Assembly: GCF_041381155.1 (NCBI RefSeq)
Contig: NC_091142.1
Span: 31,919,528 to 31,983,527 of the forward strand
Reading direction: 5' to 3'
DNA length: 64,000 nt
DNA from: Argopecten irradians
Lineage: Eukaryota; Mollusca; Bivalvia; Pectinida; Pectinidae
The translations under genes were made by a program, and so were the position numbers. The notes under the pieces were generated by a model that was not told the origin of the DNA, searched no databases, and was given only the letters and a program-made list of their open reading frames with translations. Shown here in pieces: positions 11,294 to 23,305 of this stretch. Numbering within the stretch: the stretch's first letter is position 1; every line of letters begins with the position of its first letter.

Positions 11294-11690
11294 GTATCCT
11301 TTCCTGAAGACACTTTAGTTACCGGTGTGACAATACAGGGACGGTACAAAGATTATAACCAATGGGTAAAGTCGTACTTTGTACTACACAGCATGGATAA
11401 CGTCACATGGACAACGGTGACGTCAAAAGGATCTCCCTTAGTATGTATTATTTAATAACTAATTATCTTGATCTATAAATAGTACCGTCGTTATATCAGA
11501 TGTTTGTCCTGTCAACGAATCTCCTCATTATTATAGTTATTTTCTGGAAGCACGGACATGAACACACCAGTGACGTCAACTCTGACGCCAAACATCACAG
11601 TTCGGCATTTGCGGATAAACCCACAGGCCTGGGAGTGGTTCCCCGCTATGCGGTTCGACGTTAGTGGTTGTCAAATCAAACAGCCGCTCG
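11294..11690 (+). CDS. discoidin (F5/8 type C) domain exons of a multidomain recognition protein
   Basis: Two coding exons are visible. Exon 11294-11440 follows TTGTAG and ends before GTATGT; it reads VTGVTIQGRYKDY and WVKSYFVLHSMDNVTWT. Exon 11537-11690 follows TTATAG and ends before GTAAGC; it reads DMNTPVTSTL, VRHLRINPQAWEWFP and FDVSGC. These match the second half of an F5/8C (discoidin) domain, including the N-x-T-x-V and final G-C signatures. The first exon is 49 codons exactly, and the second leaves one base (phase 1). That phase fits the PAN exon at 19242, which begins with two bases completing a Gly codon. The first half of the domain and the start codon were not found; they should lie upstream, beyond or within the repeats. 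Such domains bind glycans or phospholipids outside the cell. Confidence 0.7.
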
Positions 11691-11699
11691 GTAAGCAGT

Positions 11700-12910
11700 A
11701 ATTCTTAATTAATGCATATTTTTTCCTTTTTCGTTTCTCGATAGAGTCCTGTTTCTTTTTTTGTTTTCTCGAAAATAACTAATATGTGTCAAATCAACCA
11801 GGTATCTCTGGGCTAAGTTTACGACAATACAATATTATTTTAATAACTTAATAAATGTATCTGCTTAACTTCATTATCAAATAATAAAAAATTACCTCAA
11901 TCAAATGCAATTGGTACGTTTGTAATTTATTGTGACCAGAACCCTGGTTTATTGTGACCAGAACCCTGGTCGAATTAGGCAGGTCACGTTAGAATTGTTG
12001 TTGTAGTTTTCATGATGGGGGAATTAGCGGGGCACAATTAACACATAGAAAAGGTTTCGATGTTTATTTGCAAGTGAGAGGTAATATTAAACATGTTGAC
12101 ATAATAATAGAATAGTCACAAATATATACACAGTTGAAGTTGTAGGGGAAAGTCAAGTCACCATGATGAGTCAAATAATTCTACGTATCCGTAATAAACT
12201 TCATATAAAATCCTGTAGGTAGAGGTAAAATCCAAATATAAGAATCTTTGACTCTATACTCCTAACTAAACTCTCCAACTCACTCACTAACTATCTGTTA
12301 TATCTCCCTAAATAAGAATCCTATAGCTACTCTTAATTATAGTGACAGGTGGCAATTGCCTTTTTTCTCAAAGTTCTCAAAATAGTGACATGTATTTCTC
12401 AAGGCAAAAATGGGTGAGAACAAATAACATGTCTATAAATATAAGTGAAAGGTTTGAGATAATTGAAGTCTTAATCCTTTCCTGTTTGTCCCATGAAGTA
12501 AGGGATTAACTGTGGCACCTTTAGCTAGGATATACTTGACAATGGATAATTCATTACAGGTAAAAATAAAAATGACTTACATATGACATAAATGGTTTAG
12601 ATAATGCTTTTATATTAATTTTCATTAATATAAATAAACTATTTGAATAAAGAGAAAAATCTTATTAATTGTGCAAATTTAGTATTGGCACTGGTGCAGT
12701 ACTACAAATTATAATCAAATTAAGATAAATGCATTTTCAGCAAATCAAGTGGTGTACTCTTTTATTTAGTAAGTTACCGCCAAATAGCGCTCATCGGCTG
12801 CACATTTTCCCGGTAGTCGGCGCGCGTGCTCTTCTTGGTATGTTCTGGAAAGACTGAAGAGTTCCAATACATACGTTGGTAGGTAGGCCAAACAGTACGC
12901 TTTTCATTTG
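11700..12910. other. intronic AT-rich DNA without a recognisable gene
   Basis: The stretch holds a small tandem duplication of TTGTGACCAGAACCCTGGT around 11930-11972. I see no coding frame or known repeat until the GC-richer DNA just before the THAP exon at 12918. Confidence 0.5.
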
Positions 12911-12917
12911 GTTTGCA

Positions 12918-13122
12918 ATGCCCTATTACTGTTGTGTTCCCGGTTGTAAATCGGATGGAAGTGGTCATACATTCCCTTCTGATCCACACTTGAATAAGTT
13001 ATGGCGAGCTGCAATCCGTCGTGTGGACGAAAAGACCAAAGGTTTATGGGAGCCCGGCAAGCATTCAAAGGTCTGTTTGGATCACTTTTCTGAAACGGAT
13101 TACGTTGAGCAGACATTGCTTG
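12918..13122 (+). CDS. THAP zinc-finger first exon
   Basis: ATG at 12918 opens MPYYCCVPGCKSDGSGHTFP, and the exon continues to KVCLDHFSETDYVEQTLL. The C-x4-C pair (CVPGC), the proline after the first strand (TFP), a central Trp (LWRAA) and the later C-x2-H (CLDH) form the C2CH set of a THAP domain, a sequence-specific DNA-binding zinc finger. The frame ends at TTG/GTAAGA (13122/13123), a good 5' splice site, so this is a first coding exon; no matching second exon was found. An R1 insertion begins eight bases into the intron. THAP domains occur in host regulators and in P-element-type and other transposases, and this exon alone does not decide between them. It sits on the same strand inside the long intron of the discoidin-PAN-lectin gene. 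Confidence 0.7.
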
Positions 13123-13130
13123 GTAAGATC

Positions 13131-13618
13131 GTTTGTTTGTTTGATTAATTAACGTCCAATTAACAGCTATGGTCTTCTAAGGACGGCCTCCCATGTATGC
13201 GGTGTGTTGCGTGCATGTTGTGCGAGGTGCGTGTTTTGGGAAACTGTTGTGTCTTCTTGTATAGTGGAACTGTTGCCCTTTTTATAGTGCTATATCACTG
13301 AAGCATGCCGCCGAAGACACAAAACAACACACCCCAACCGGTCGCATTATACTGACAACGGGCGAACCAGTCGTCCCACTCCCTGTATGCTGAGCGTTAA
13401 GCAGGAGCAGAAACTACCACTTTTATAGACTTTGGTGTGTCTCGGCCAGGGGACAGAACCCAAAGCCTTCCTCACAGGGGCTCAACTCAAAGCCAAAAAT
13501 GAAGCGGTGCCAAGGGAGGCATTAGGAAAGATAAAGTCAGTTAGGAAGAAGAGAAAAGATAAGATCCTAAATTTAGTCGCCATTTACGATCATGCAATAG
13601 GGGCAGCAGGTACAATTC
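13131..13618 (-). mobile_element. R1 element next to a splice donor
   Basis: It runs from the (TTTG)n tail to CAGGTACAATTC and lacks the last ~20 head bases. Its tail end lies eight bases after the GT of the THAP exon donor. Confidence 0.8.
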
Positions 13619-14130
13619 AAATCTGTCACATTGTAAGGTTACTCTTGGATCTAGAATTTTAAATATATGCTTTGCTATTCAAAACTTCAGACAATCCGTT
13701 GTAAGTTAATTATATATATCCTTCATACACGTAATGTACATATACAGGCGTACATATTATAATAGTGTACAAGTTCATTATCTTTTTGTATCATGATCAT
13801 TAGTCAGCACTACTAGTACAATGTACATGTATATAAAATAAATACCTACTTCAACAGAATATTAATTAAAATATGGTAACTTATAGTATACTAATTCTAG
13901 AAAAATACCAGAGTACCATAAATATTATAGTTTATTGTACACAGGAACATATTTAACAATGTTTTGAAAAAACTCTTATTGAACAAACATGTAAAATAAG
14001 TGCAATATGTTTTTCAAGAATTATTGGGAGCTGTGATGGTCATTTTGAATTTATCCCAAAAATAAATCTTGGTCATAACAATCTCAGAATAATTTCATGA
14101 GAGGCATACAAAATGAAAGATAATGCAAAC

Positions 14131-17043
14131 CTACATTTTTCCTGCAACAAATTTCCTGTAGTATTTTTGGTAAAATAATTCTAACTTTGGCAGCATACTA
14201 CCTGACCAAAAAGAATTATCAGCATGAATTTCCTCTACAAAAATATCTGTAAATGTATAGACTTCAAAAAAACATCTCTGTTTCTTGTAAATGTTCAGTT
14301 GCCCTTGAATTTGATAGTAATAATTATGACTTAAGATGCATGTTTCCAAGCTCATCTTTTACTAAAAATGGAAAGTCAGTGTTTCCATCAGTTACAGAAT
14401 GTCTACCTCTATATGGACATTTGACTTCTACAAGATTACCCTGGCCATCTGGTGAGGCAGCAAGAAAACTATTATTGATATCCACCCTCAACCCACATGC
14501 ATAGACTCTTGTCCCCTTAATTTCCTCAAACTTTTTAATTGCGGCCTTCTCAAAGGATTGTCCATGTATGATAGCTGGTGTACTGAGTGTGGCAGATTCA
14601 AACATAGATTGACATAACTGGTCCTTGTTCCGTCGGTCAGTGACTTTCATATATCCCCAAATCTGGGAGAAGTCAGGCGCCACTTTCTCTCCTTGTGCCA
14701 CTTCTTACATAAACTTAGTTTTTTTGTAGTTTCTTCAATTTTCAGGGATTCTTCCATAGATTTAACCTATTTTAAAATAGTGTTAGTATTTAATTCAGGT
14801 AGTAAACATGCTATAAATAACTTATAAATAATACACAAATCTTTCAAAATAAAATTATAAATTCAATATTCAATGAAAATTGACTCTCATGCTAAAAAAA
14901 CTCATTATGCAATGTCATTCACCATGTTTTTTTTTAAATGACAGGGGTTAACAACTATTTGACAGTCATATATTCAATGTTGTAAGTTTTTTTTATGTAT
15001 AACAATACCTTATTTCCTGCATCAACCCAATGTTCAGTAATAGGTAGTGTGCTGTAATCATGGTCTCTTGCTGCCACTTGTATGTTCGCCTTCGGCATGA
15101 GATATCTGTTGCAAATTGACTCAATGTTATTTTCATGTGTGCAATATTAATCATTTCCAAGTTTACTAGTAAATTTCAGAAATTAGCAGTAGAATACAAT
15201 ATTTAGAATATTTACTTAAGCAAGTAATATTCTGAATCTAGATTCATATAGGTTTCTATATTTTTGCATTAATTTTAATTTAATTACATACAAAGATTTC
15301 ATGATAATGCAATTTAATCACTGTTTGAAAATTTACCTAAAAGCATGGTCCTTGGATGATGCAGCGCAATAGTTGATTACTTGGGTTTTGACAAATGCGT
15401 TGTAACCAGCATTACCTCGGTATCTCTCAGGTCTAGGATCATCCATGTTGATGTCGTAACTGGATTCAATATCTTCTGCCTTCACTGGAGAACCTATGAC
15501 AAGTGTAGACAACACAGTTCAATATACATGTATAAGATTGCTTTGGAACAGAAAACACAGTAGCAGAAATAAACAGTGAATTTTAATATTACAAACCAAA
15601 TATATATTACACTGTAATACTGATTAAAAGTTATGATGATTGGTATAGATTAGGCGAACATACTTTTCTAATAATACATGTATATGGAAAGTGAATGTCA
15701 GTAGTATTATTACTGATTACAATATGTTCTGTTCAAAAGCTATTAATTATATTGGTACATTTTTTTGTTTGTTTGATTAATTAACGTCATATTAACAGGT
15801 ACATGTATGAAATATAGGTTTTATCAGAACTAGCATTTCTAGCTGATATTCTGTTGCCATATAATACTGCCAGCACCTTTATATTGCTATAATATTGCAA
15901 AGTCCATTAATTATTGTCACTAAATAATTTGCTTGTTTATCAATGTTAAAAAACAAACAATAACAATCAAAAACAAACAACAGCAATAATAACAAAAAAA
16001 ATTAAAACAATAAAGATGTGTTGATATGTTCAGTAATTATACAAAATACCACACCCGGTATAAGTAAACTTCTGATCTGAAAACAAACTGAATATAACCA
16101 ATTAACCAAAGGCAGATTGATAATTACAATTTGTTTTCAGGTCTCATTTCAAATTGGTATATATATGTGTTTTGTAATTTTATTCGAACACTATATAATT
16201 GCATATACAATGGAACTGTGTTTTTTTTAATCCTACTGCCCATTCACCATTGGTTTATTGATTTATATTAAAACGAAACAAAAAAACTGAACGTTTGTTT
16301 TGTTATTGCCTTGGTAATTCTTCTTTGGTTTGTGAAAAGTTTGCAGTTGTCCTGTGCAGCTTCCCTGAATAGCAAGTCTACCAGTTTCAATAAACTGAAC
16401 AAGGACAAGCAGAATGGCTGCGACATGCTTGCATGTACCGCATGAGCCTTTACCAGCTGGACACTCATAATCCGTATTTATGACTTCGCCATTTGGTCCG
16501 AGTCTTACTTTGTAGTTGTAAGAAATCTGTAAAAATGTACAGTAAAACCTACCTTAACGACCGCCTCTGTATAAAGACCACTTCACACTGACAGAACATT
16601 GACTTGTTGGTAAGACAAAGTCTACAAGTCATGTAGGTGATTAACTAATCTCAAATTAACATCAAGACCATTTTTCTAAGGTCTAAAATGAGCAATTTTA
16701 ACACAATTCAATCTGTATTTGATGACCACTTGGCGATTATGACAATTTTTTGCTTTGAGTGGTCTTTATTGACAGGTTTGAATGTACACCAGGTATATGT
16801 ACCATAGTGGACTAAATAAGGTGTTTTATATCTACGTTTTAAGTATGTTTTTCAGTAGATTGTTTGTCTGGTTATATTTTGCAAGCTTACTCTTTTTTTA
16901 TTGCTGCTGCAACTGTTCCAGTCAGAAACACATCAGAAGCTTCTGCCTTAAAGCTGCAGGCATCGACCCGTCCGGACTCCAATAGGAGACGGCCTTTCGT
17001 AATAGTTTGAATATAGGACTGATGTTGTTTGTCAACAGCCATC
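14131..17043 (-). pseudogene. spliced SWIM-YqaJ (PD-(D/E)XK nuclease) gene, decayed
   Basis: Minus-strand exons with AG/GT borders: 16891-17043 (MAVDKQHQSYIQTITKGR), about 16263-16526 (SWIM-like CPAGKGSCGTCKHVAAI), 15337-15493 (DPRPERYRGNAGYNAF), 15009-15105 (LPITEHWVDAGNK) and 14131-14766. The last carries HGQSFEKAAIKKF, SPDG, LVEVKCP and HNYYYQIQGQLNIY. SPDG and EVK are the PD-(D/E)XK catalytic pattern of YqaJ-type recombinase/exonuclease folds. Splice phases agree for the last three exons. Frameshifts near 14650 and 14325, an A-run problem at 16891-16900 and loss of the first SWIM cysteine show decay. SWIM plus YqaJ proteins are frequent, mostly unnamed, in marine invertebrate gene sets and are probably transposon-derived. 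The 3' limit of the SWIM exon is uncertain. Confidence 0.65.
15766..15797 (-). mobile_element. R1 tail fragment
   Basis: Only about 32 bases of tail are present. GGTACAT at 15754-15760 and 15798-15804 flanks it, as expected for an extremely 5'-truncated insertion. It lies in an intron of the SWIM-YqaJ gene. Confidence 0.6.
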
Positions 17044-17352
17044 CTGTACAAAAAATAACCTACACAAACAAGATACGGTTATACATACAGTAATGTAGTT
17101 ATACGGAAACAAAATCATATCAAATTGGAAAGAATGATTAAATTTTTGGGATCATACTGTTTAAAATATCAAAGTCAATTAAAGCAATATTATAAATATC
17201 CTGCAATAGCTTTTCATACCAAGTTCACGCGAAGATCAATGTTTTTTACTATATAACTACAACCTACATTTAATTACATTTCCTTGAATACTAAGTAACA
17301 CATGTACTTGAATTGGACTTCAATATTTGACTTTACACCTGTGTATACAAAT

Positions 17353-17567
17353 GGGGCAACAGTGGCCAAGTAGTTAACATGTCTCGACACATTACCACAA
17401 GCCCTCCACCTCTGGGTCATGAGTTCGAATCCCAAGTGGGGCAGGTACTGACCGCTGGTCGTTGGTTTTTCTCCAGGTACTCTGGCTTTCCTCCACCAAC
17501 AAACCTGGCACGTCCTTAAATGACCCTGGCTATTAACAGGACGGTAAACTTATAAAACCAAGCCAAA
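17353..17567 (+). mobile_element. tRNA-derived SINE
   Basis: The 5' part is tRNA-like, with an A-box-like TGGCCAAGTAGTTAAC and a B box GAGTTCGAATCCC about 50 bases later. A CTTTCCTCCACCAACAAACC segment follows. The 3' part, CGTCCTTAAATGACCCTGGC then TATTAACAGGACGGTAAAC, matches the end of R1 (TCCTTACATGACC and GTTAATAGGACGTTAA). The shared end suggests use of the same LINE machinery. Confidence 0.75.
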
Positions 17568-17634
17568 AGTCTATAAAAAAAATATGGTTCATGTTATGTA
17601 TTTTAATTAAGTTAAGATATACAGTATCTTCTAC

Positions 17635-17770
17635 CTGTGACATTCCTAGACTTGGCAGTTGGTTTCTGTGGTCTAGCGTCAACTGCCGAAACCCAAACAT
17701 TCCCACTAGCCAATCAGGTAATGGTGATGGTGTTGGCAGAAGGACAACATCATCCCGAAAGTTCTGGTTC
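17635..17770 (-). CDS. possible upstream exon of the SWIM-YqaJ gene
   Basis: The minus strand is open for 45 codons between TACGACAG and GTAGAAG, reading LLPTPSPLPDWLVGMFGFR. The borders look like real splice sites and the sequence looks coding. Its end phase does not fit the exon at 17043, so it may belong to another transcript or reflect further decay. Confidence 0.35.
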
Positions 17771-18553
17771 CTGTCGTAGGCTTATAGACTGCAATAAATA
17801 CATACAGTACAGTGTATATGCATGTGATTTTAAATCAAAATGTTGGACTCACTGGCTTAATGTTGTATGCATAATGCAGTAAATAATCATGTTGTTGGTT
17901 TGTCCATGGGAAAATATGCATAAGCTTACTGTTAATATGTGTGGGATACGTAACGCCTAGGCACTGTCAGACTTTGACATATATAAACAGCGACTAATAT
18001 ACATGATAAATAATTTATGTGATGTGGTAGTTTACCGTTAACGATCTGTATCTGTATATTGACATGAAATTACCAATACTGGCATGTAATATTGACGGGA
18101 ATAGCGTTCATACAATGTTTATATATCTGCCGGATAGGCCTACAGTAGTCACTCGTACATGTACTTCAAGCGAGATTAGAAGAAGTTGACAAGTCCTAGA
18201 TATGCATTCTATACATATAGCTTCATATTCGTAATTCTGTGGAATGAAAAAATGCTCAAATATACACTATACGTTCAATTAAATCAGCTTTTCTTCCTCG
18301 TAATACCGCACCACGTTTTGCCAATTCTAACTTCAATCTGTCAAATTTCTACAAATGATTAGCCGCCATATTGTTTATATTTCTATACCAACTAGAGCAC
18401 TAGCGCCACCTAGTGACGCCAAGAGCGATAACTCCCTGATGCCCTGATGAACCCTATTTGGAAACACATCAGACATACGTAATCAATTTATAATAACGAT
18501 GAAAGGTTACATTCTTAGTCACGTATTCACACAATATATTATATAAATATAAT

Positions 18554-19082
18554 CAGGTAGGGCGTTAGAATTGTACCTGCTGCCCCTATTGCATGATCGT
18601 AAAAGGCGACTAAATTTAGGATCTTATCTTTTCTCTTCTTCCTAACTGACTTTATCTTTCCTAATGCCTCCCTTGGCACCGCCTCACTTTTGGCCTTGAG
18701 TTGAGCGTTCGCCCCTGTGAGGAAGGCTCTGGGTTCTGTCCCCTGGCCGAGACACACCAAAGTCTATAAAAGTGGTAGTTTCTGCTCCTGCTTAGCGCTC
18801 AGCATACAGGGAGTGGGACGACTGGTTCGCCCGTTGTCAGTATAATGTGACCGGGTGGGGTGTGTTGCTTGGTGTCTTCGGCAGCATGCTTCAGTGATAT
18901 AGCACTATAAAAAGGGCAATAGTTCCACTATACAAGAAGACACAACACGAATATACCGCAGTCTCCCAAAACACGCACCTCGCACAACATACACGCAACA
19001 CTACGCATACATGGGAGGCCGTCCTTACATGACCATAGCTGTTAATAGGACGTTAATAAATCAAACAAACAAACAAACAAAC
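18554..19082 (+). mobile_element. R1 element, near full length
   Basis: The sense strand is on plus, from CAGGTAGGGCGTTAGAATTG to the (CAAA)n tail. It sits about 160 bases before the PAN exon, within the long intron. Its opposite strand carries the recurring ~70-codon open frame. Confidence 0.85.
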
Positions 19083-19241
19083 TCTGGTACTGTAGATCAG
19101 GTTTGATAGCTTGGATGTTGGGTAATACCTTTTGTTGGCGAAACACCTGTTATTTCCATGTTGGCGGAACACCTGTTATTTCCATATGCATCCGTTTTGT
19201 GTTGCTTATGTTTATTGTTTTATATACCATTTTGTTGACAG

Positions 19242-20194
19242 GTAGAAGTAGACAGTATGCGCGAAAGCTTGTAAAACCCATGGACAGTGATCATACAGTC
19301 TTTGGTCCAATAGCAACAAGCCTTGCCGTAGCGGACTGTGCTAAGAAATGCCACTTCCATAGCACTTGTATGTCATTCACTCACCAGACATCCGATGCGA
19401 CACCGCAATGTACAGGATATAGTGCCTGGATCGTCGAGTACGGCACCCTTACTCCCAGTACTGATGTATTCTTTAGGCAAGGTTAGATTACTATTCTTTG
19501 TTAAAGTTCAACCTGTATCTGAATAAAAGATAACACTATGTATACAAAAATAGATAAAATCGAAACAGATCTGAATATTGCTTCTTGTTACAGATATCTC
19601 AGATATGGTGGACATATATGGCTACAAAATGGATCAGGAAGCCGCCATCTTGTATAACATCGTAGAAGTGAGACAGGATCAGGGAAGTGCAGCAAAGGCC
19701 TGTACCTCAATGTACACACGTCTGATGGTTGTCGACACGTTAACTAAGATGGAAGGTCTGAACAGGATCATCACAGAATATTTCGTCTTAAGTTAGTATA
19801 TTGCCATTTTAGAATTTCATTTTTGTTTGTCAAATCCTTTGTTGGTAGTATTTCTTAATATTCGAGTAGATCACTAATTCCGAAATGATCTGGCAAGTTA
19901 TGAAACGAAGTTCTTGGTGGTGTGAGTAAAAGAGTTATGATCTAAGCAAATATATTTCAATTTTAAACTCATATATTTTTTTTTCTTTCAGAACAAGATT
20001 TTCGATTCTTCGTCGCCGGAACCTTCACATCTTCGGTTTGGAGTTACATGGGAAATACAGGAAAGGTTATCGACAATGACCTCTGGTCAGTTGGCAACCC
20101 AAAGCAAGGTCAAGGCCTATGCGTCATGTTGACGGAAACAGGATTGGCTAGTGTAGATTGCCAGAAACAGCTTTTCGCAATTTGTGGAAATTGA
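19242..20194 (+). CDS. PAN/apple-like plus C-type lectin-like domains, 3' end of the recognition-protein gene
   Basis: Three exons join in constant phase 1. Exon 19242-19481 (after TTGACAG, before GTTAGA) reads GRSRQYARKL, VADCAKKCHFHSTCMSF and QCTGYS, a PAN/apple cysteine pattern. Exon 19594-19791 (after TTACAG, before GTTAGT) reads AAKACTSMYTRLMVVDTL, the first half of a C-type lectin-like fold. Exon 19992-20194 (after TTTCAG) reads FRFFVAGTF, WSVGNPKQGQGLCVM and DCQKQLFAICGN, then TGA at 20192. Paired lectin cysteines are present, but the usual EPN/QPD sugar-binding triplet is replaced by GNP, so classical calcium-dependent sugar binding is doubtful. The phase and domain types suggest this is the 3' half of the gene whose discoidin exons lie at 11294-11690, probably secreted or membrane-attached. 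No stop or frameshift interrupts it. Confidence 0.75.
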
Positions 20195-20383
20195 TTTATT
20201 AGATTAAAAAACTTCCATTATTCCGAGAAAAAAATACTTCAGGTTTATTTCAACTGTTCCTGATAGTCTTCAGCCGGTTACTGAAAAGTGTTTAGTATAG
20301 ATGGACAGTCATGTGACACTTTGAGAGACTTAACATTGGTGGCAGGTTTAATTTATCGTCTTTGTTCAATGATGTTTCTCTCA

Positions 20384-20604
20384 GTTTGTTTGATTATTCT
20401 AACGTCCTATCAACAACTAGGATCATGAAAGGACGGCCTCTCATGTATGCATTGTATAGCGTATGTGAAATGCGAAGTGCGTGTTTTGGGAAACTGGTAT
20501 GTTCGTGTTGTGTCTTCTTGTAGAGTGGAAATATTGCCCTTTTTATAGTGCTGCATCACTGAAGCATGCCACCGAAGACACCAAGCAACACATCCCACCC
20601 GTCC
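20384..20604 (-). mobile_element. R1 element, 5'-truncated, with 11 bp TSD
   Basis: Tail-side ~220 bases of R1 are flanked by TGTTTCTCTCA at 20373-20383 and 20605-20615. Confidence 0.85.
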
Positions 20605-20615
20605 TGTTTCTCTCA

Positions 20616-21678
20616 CATGACGATTGTCTCCTTCACTCTTTTGTTATTAGGGTATTTTCTGTTGTTATCATTTTGGTCTTGTCATGGCTGATGTGATGAC
20701 CAATGAGGCTTTGGCCACAGTTCACATTTGATGCAGTAAACCATATCACGAATTGTCTTTTAGTTCTGTGCAAAGTGCCAGAAGAACCTGGTAGATATTG
20801 AAGGCCAATGTTGTATTTCTGTTGTTTGGTGGTGTCTTCGCGTTCTTTTTGGGGACCAAGATCTTCCACTCCAGGTATCGTTGGTATGAGTCAATTTCCT
20901 ATACAATGTGATATTAGCAGAGGTATGGGATATAATGTGGCTTTTTAAAAATTAATGCAGTGTTCAATTTCCTGACTATTCTGCCCGGTTTAACAAATGA
21001 CTACTAATTAATGATGGATGTCTTACTATTCCAATCAGTATGTTTTATTAATGCTCGTGTGGTGGACCACTAGGTTAGCATTTGATTGGTAAATGTTCAC
21101 AAAATACCCCGTTATGATATATTCTGGTGCAAACAAATAACATGTACATGTTCATCATGCTTTTTTATTATAGTCACGTGCTGTACAAACTTTCTATAAT
21201 GTGTGTATAGTAATTCAAATGGTAAATGCATCAATTCACATGCGGTAGACAAAAATACAGGTAATCTAGAAAAGCCGCCATCTTCACATTCTGATATTAA
21301 TACGTGTTGGTCCAAGTTGTTTATATGTTCGGAAAATACTCGGTTCGCAGTGTTTGGTCATAGTGTCATCGGCATATCTGAACCAGGCAGAAGACAAAAC
21401 AGTCGAAATATACCGCCAGCAAATAATTCTCCGAATAATGAAAAATAAATTATTTCTAATACAAGAGCTTTTACATGTACATGTTTAGCTGCATTTTGGC
21501 TATGCTTAAAGTTGCTATTAACATAGAAAATAAAAAACACCTTTTCTAGTGTTTCACATTTTACATATCTCTTTTAGCCCATCATCATCACACTCAAATC
21601 GCCTTTCTTCCTTGGTCCGTCTGCTCTTCCGTCCTTAACATTTCTTGTTACCGCTAAATTTAATATAATATAGTTGAA
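20616..21678. other. intergenic DNA, no gene recognised
   Basis: Short open frames on both strands show no domain or repeat signature. The stretch separates the lectin gene's 3' end from an old R1 fragment. Confidence 0.4.
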
Positions 21679-21679
21679 G

Positions 21680-21799
21680 TTTTTATTTGTTTCCAACGTC
21701 CTATTAACAGCTTGGGTCATGTAAGGACGACCTCCCATGTATGTGGTGTGTTGCGTGTATGTTAGTGCGCAATCATGTTTTGGGATACTGCGGTATATT
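21680..21799 (-). mobile_element. R1 tail fragment, diverged
   Basis: CAACGTCCTATTAACAGC, CATGTAAGGACG and a degraded TTTTGGGATACTGCGG segment are recognisable. It abuts the ~150 bp array. Confidence 0.65.
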
Positions 21800-22880
21800 T
21801 AATTTTTAGTCCACCATCTGCAAATCGCCCTGCGTCCGTAAACAATGCTTGTTATCACTATTTCTTTAAAAAAAACTGCTGCAGGGATTTTGTTAAACTT
21901 CACATGGTCCCCTTGGTCCATATATGTGCCATTCAGATTTTGTGACTGATCGGAAAAACAAGATAGCCGCCAGGCAGCCATCTTTGATTTTGGCAGTTGA
22001 AGTTTGTTATCGATATATCTTGAGAACTACTGAAGGGATTTTGTTCAGACTTCACATGGAGGGTACCCTTGGTCCCCAGTTGTGCCATACAGATTTTTAG
22101 GCTGATCGGAAAAACAAGATGGCTATCTAGAAGCCATCTTGGATTTTGACAGTTGAAGACTACTATCACTATTAAGATTTACTAAAGGGATATTTTTCAA
22201 ACTTCACATGTAGGGTCCCTTTAGTCCCTTCTTGTGCCATACAGATTTTGAGGCTGATCGATAAAAAAAATGGGCGCCAGCCAGCCATCTTGGATTTTGG
22301 CAGTTAAAATTTGTTATCGTTATTTCTTGAGATTTACTAAAGGGATTTTTGTTCAAACTTCACGTGTAGGGTCCTCTTGATCCCTAGATATGCAATACAG
22401 ATTTTGAAGCTGATCGAAAAAACAAAATGGCCTACCAGGCAGCCATCTTGGATTTTGGCTGTTTGTTATCGATATTTCTTGAGAATTACGGAAGGGATTT
22501 TGTCCAAATTTCAGAGGGAGGATCCCATTGGTCGTTAGTTATGCCATACAAATTTTGAGGCTGATCGGAAAAACAAGATGGCCACCAGACAGCAATCTTG
22601 GATTTTGGCATGTGCAGTATGTTTTGAAGACTACTGAAGGGATTAATTTTAACTTCGAATGTACGGTCCTGTTAGTCACTATAGTTGTGCCATGCAAAAT
22701 TGAAGGCGGATCGGAAAAACAAATTGCTTTCTTGGCAGTTTTATTTTTTAATCCCTACTAATTGAGAACTACTGAACAGATTTTGTTCAAACTTGATGAC
22801 ATGAAGGATAACGTCCCCTTGGTCCCTACAAATATCCCATGCAAATTTTGAAACTGAGTGCAAAAACAAGAATGCTACCT
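21800..22880 (-). repeat. ~150 bp tandem array, core of a pearl-like element
   Basis: About seven units of roughly 150 bp carry ACTTCACATG, GTGCCATACAGATTTT, GCTGATCGGAAAAACAAGAT and GCCATCTTGGATTTTGGCAG. A short CCTGCGTCCGT at 21830 recalls the ACGG-rich 3' segment read in reverse, so the element is probably on minus. No clear terminal hairpin remains. Confidence 0.6.
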
Positions 22881-23305
22881 ACGTTTTGTCTTGCTTCATT
22901 TATAGAATTTAAGTTTGATGGCAATATAAATCATTAACAATATTTTGTTTTTAACAGTCTTTGAATATTAAAAGCTGAAAAAGAGGTTTCAGAGTCTTTT
23001 GTTATTGAACATTATTTTTTACACACATATCACTGATTATCAGCAACCGTCTTTTTTTGGAACCATCTGAAAAAAAGGTTTTAAATGTCTATACGTACTT
23101 TCCTATAGATCCATATAGAAAATAACTAGAACTAATATAACTATCACAATGACGAACTAATATAACTATCACATTCAGTCATTACTATTATATATGAAGC
23201 CTGAAAAAGAGGTTTGTGAGTCTCTATTTAAGCACTTAATCCTGGAATGACTAGAATGAATTAACATGAATTATGAACACATAATTGAACATTTTTTTAC
23301 ACAGT

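Noticed and set aside
14253..14504. 83-codon plus-strand frame
   Set aside because: It is the shadow of the YqaJ exon on minus.
17353..17425. Functional tRNA gene
   Set aside because: The A and B boxes are present but the cloverleaf stems do not pair well, and a SINE body follows directly.
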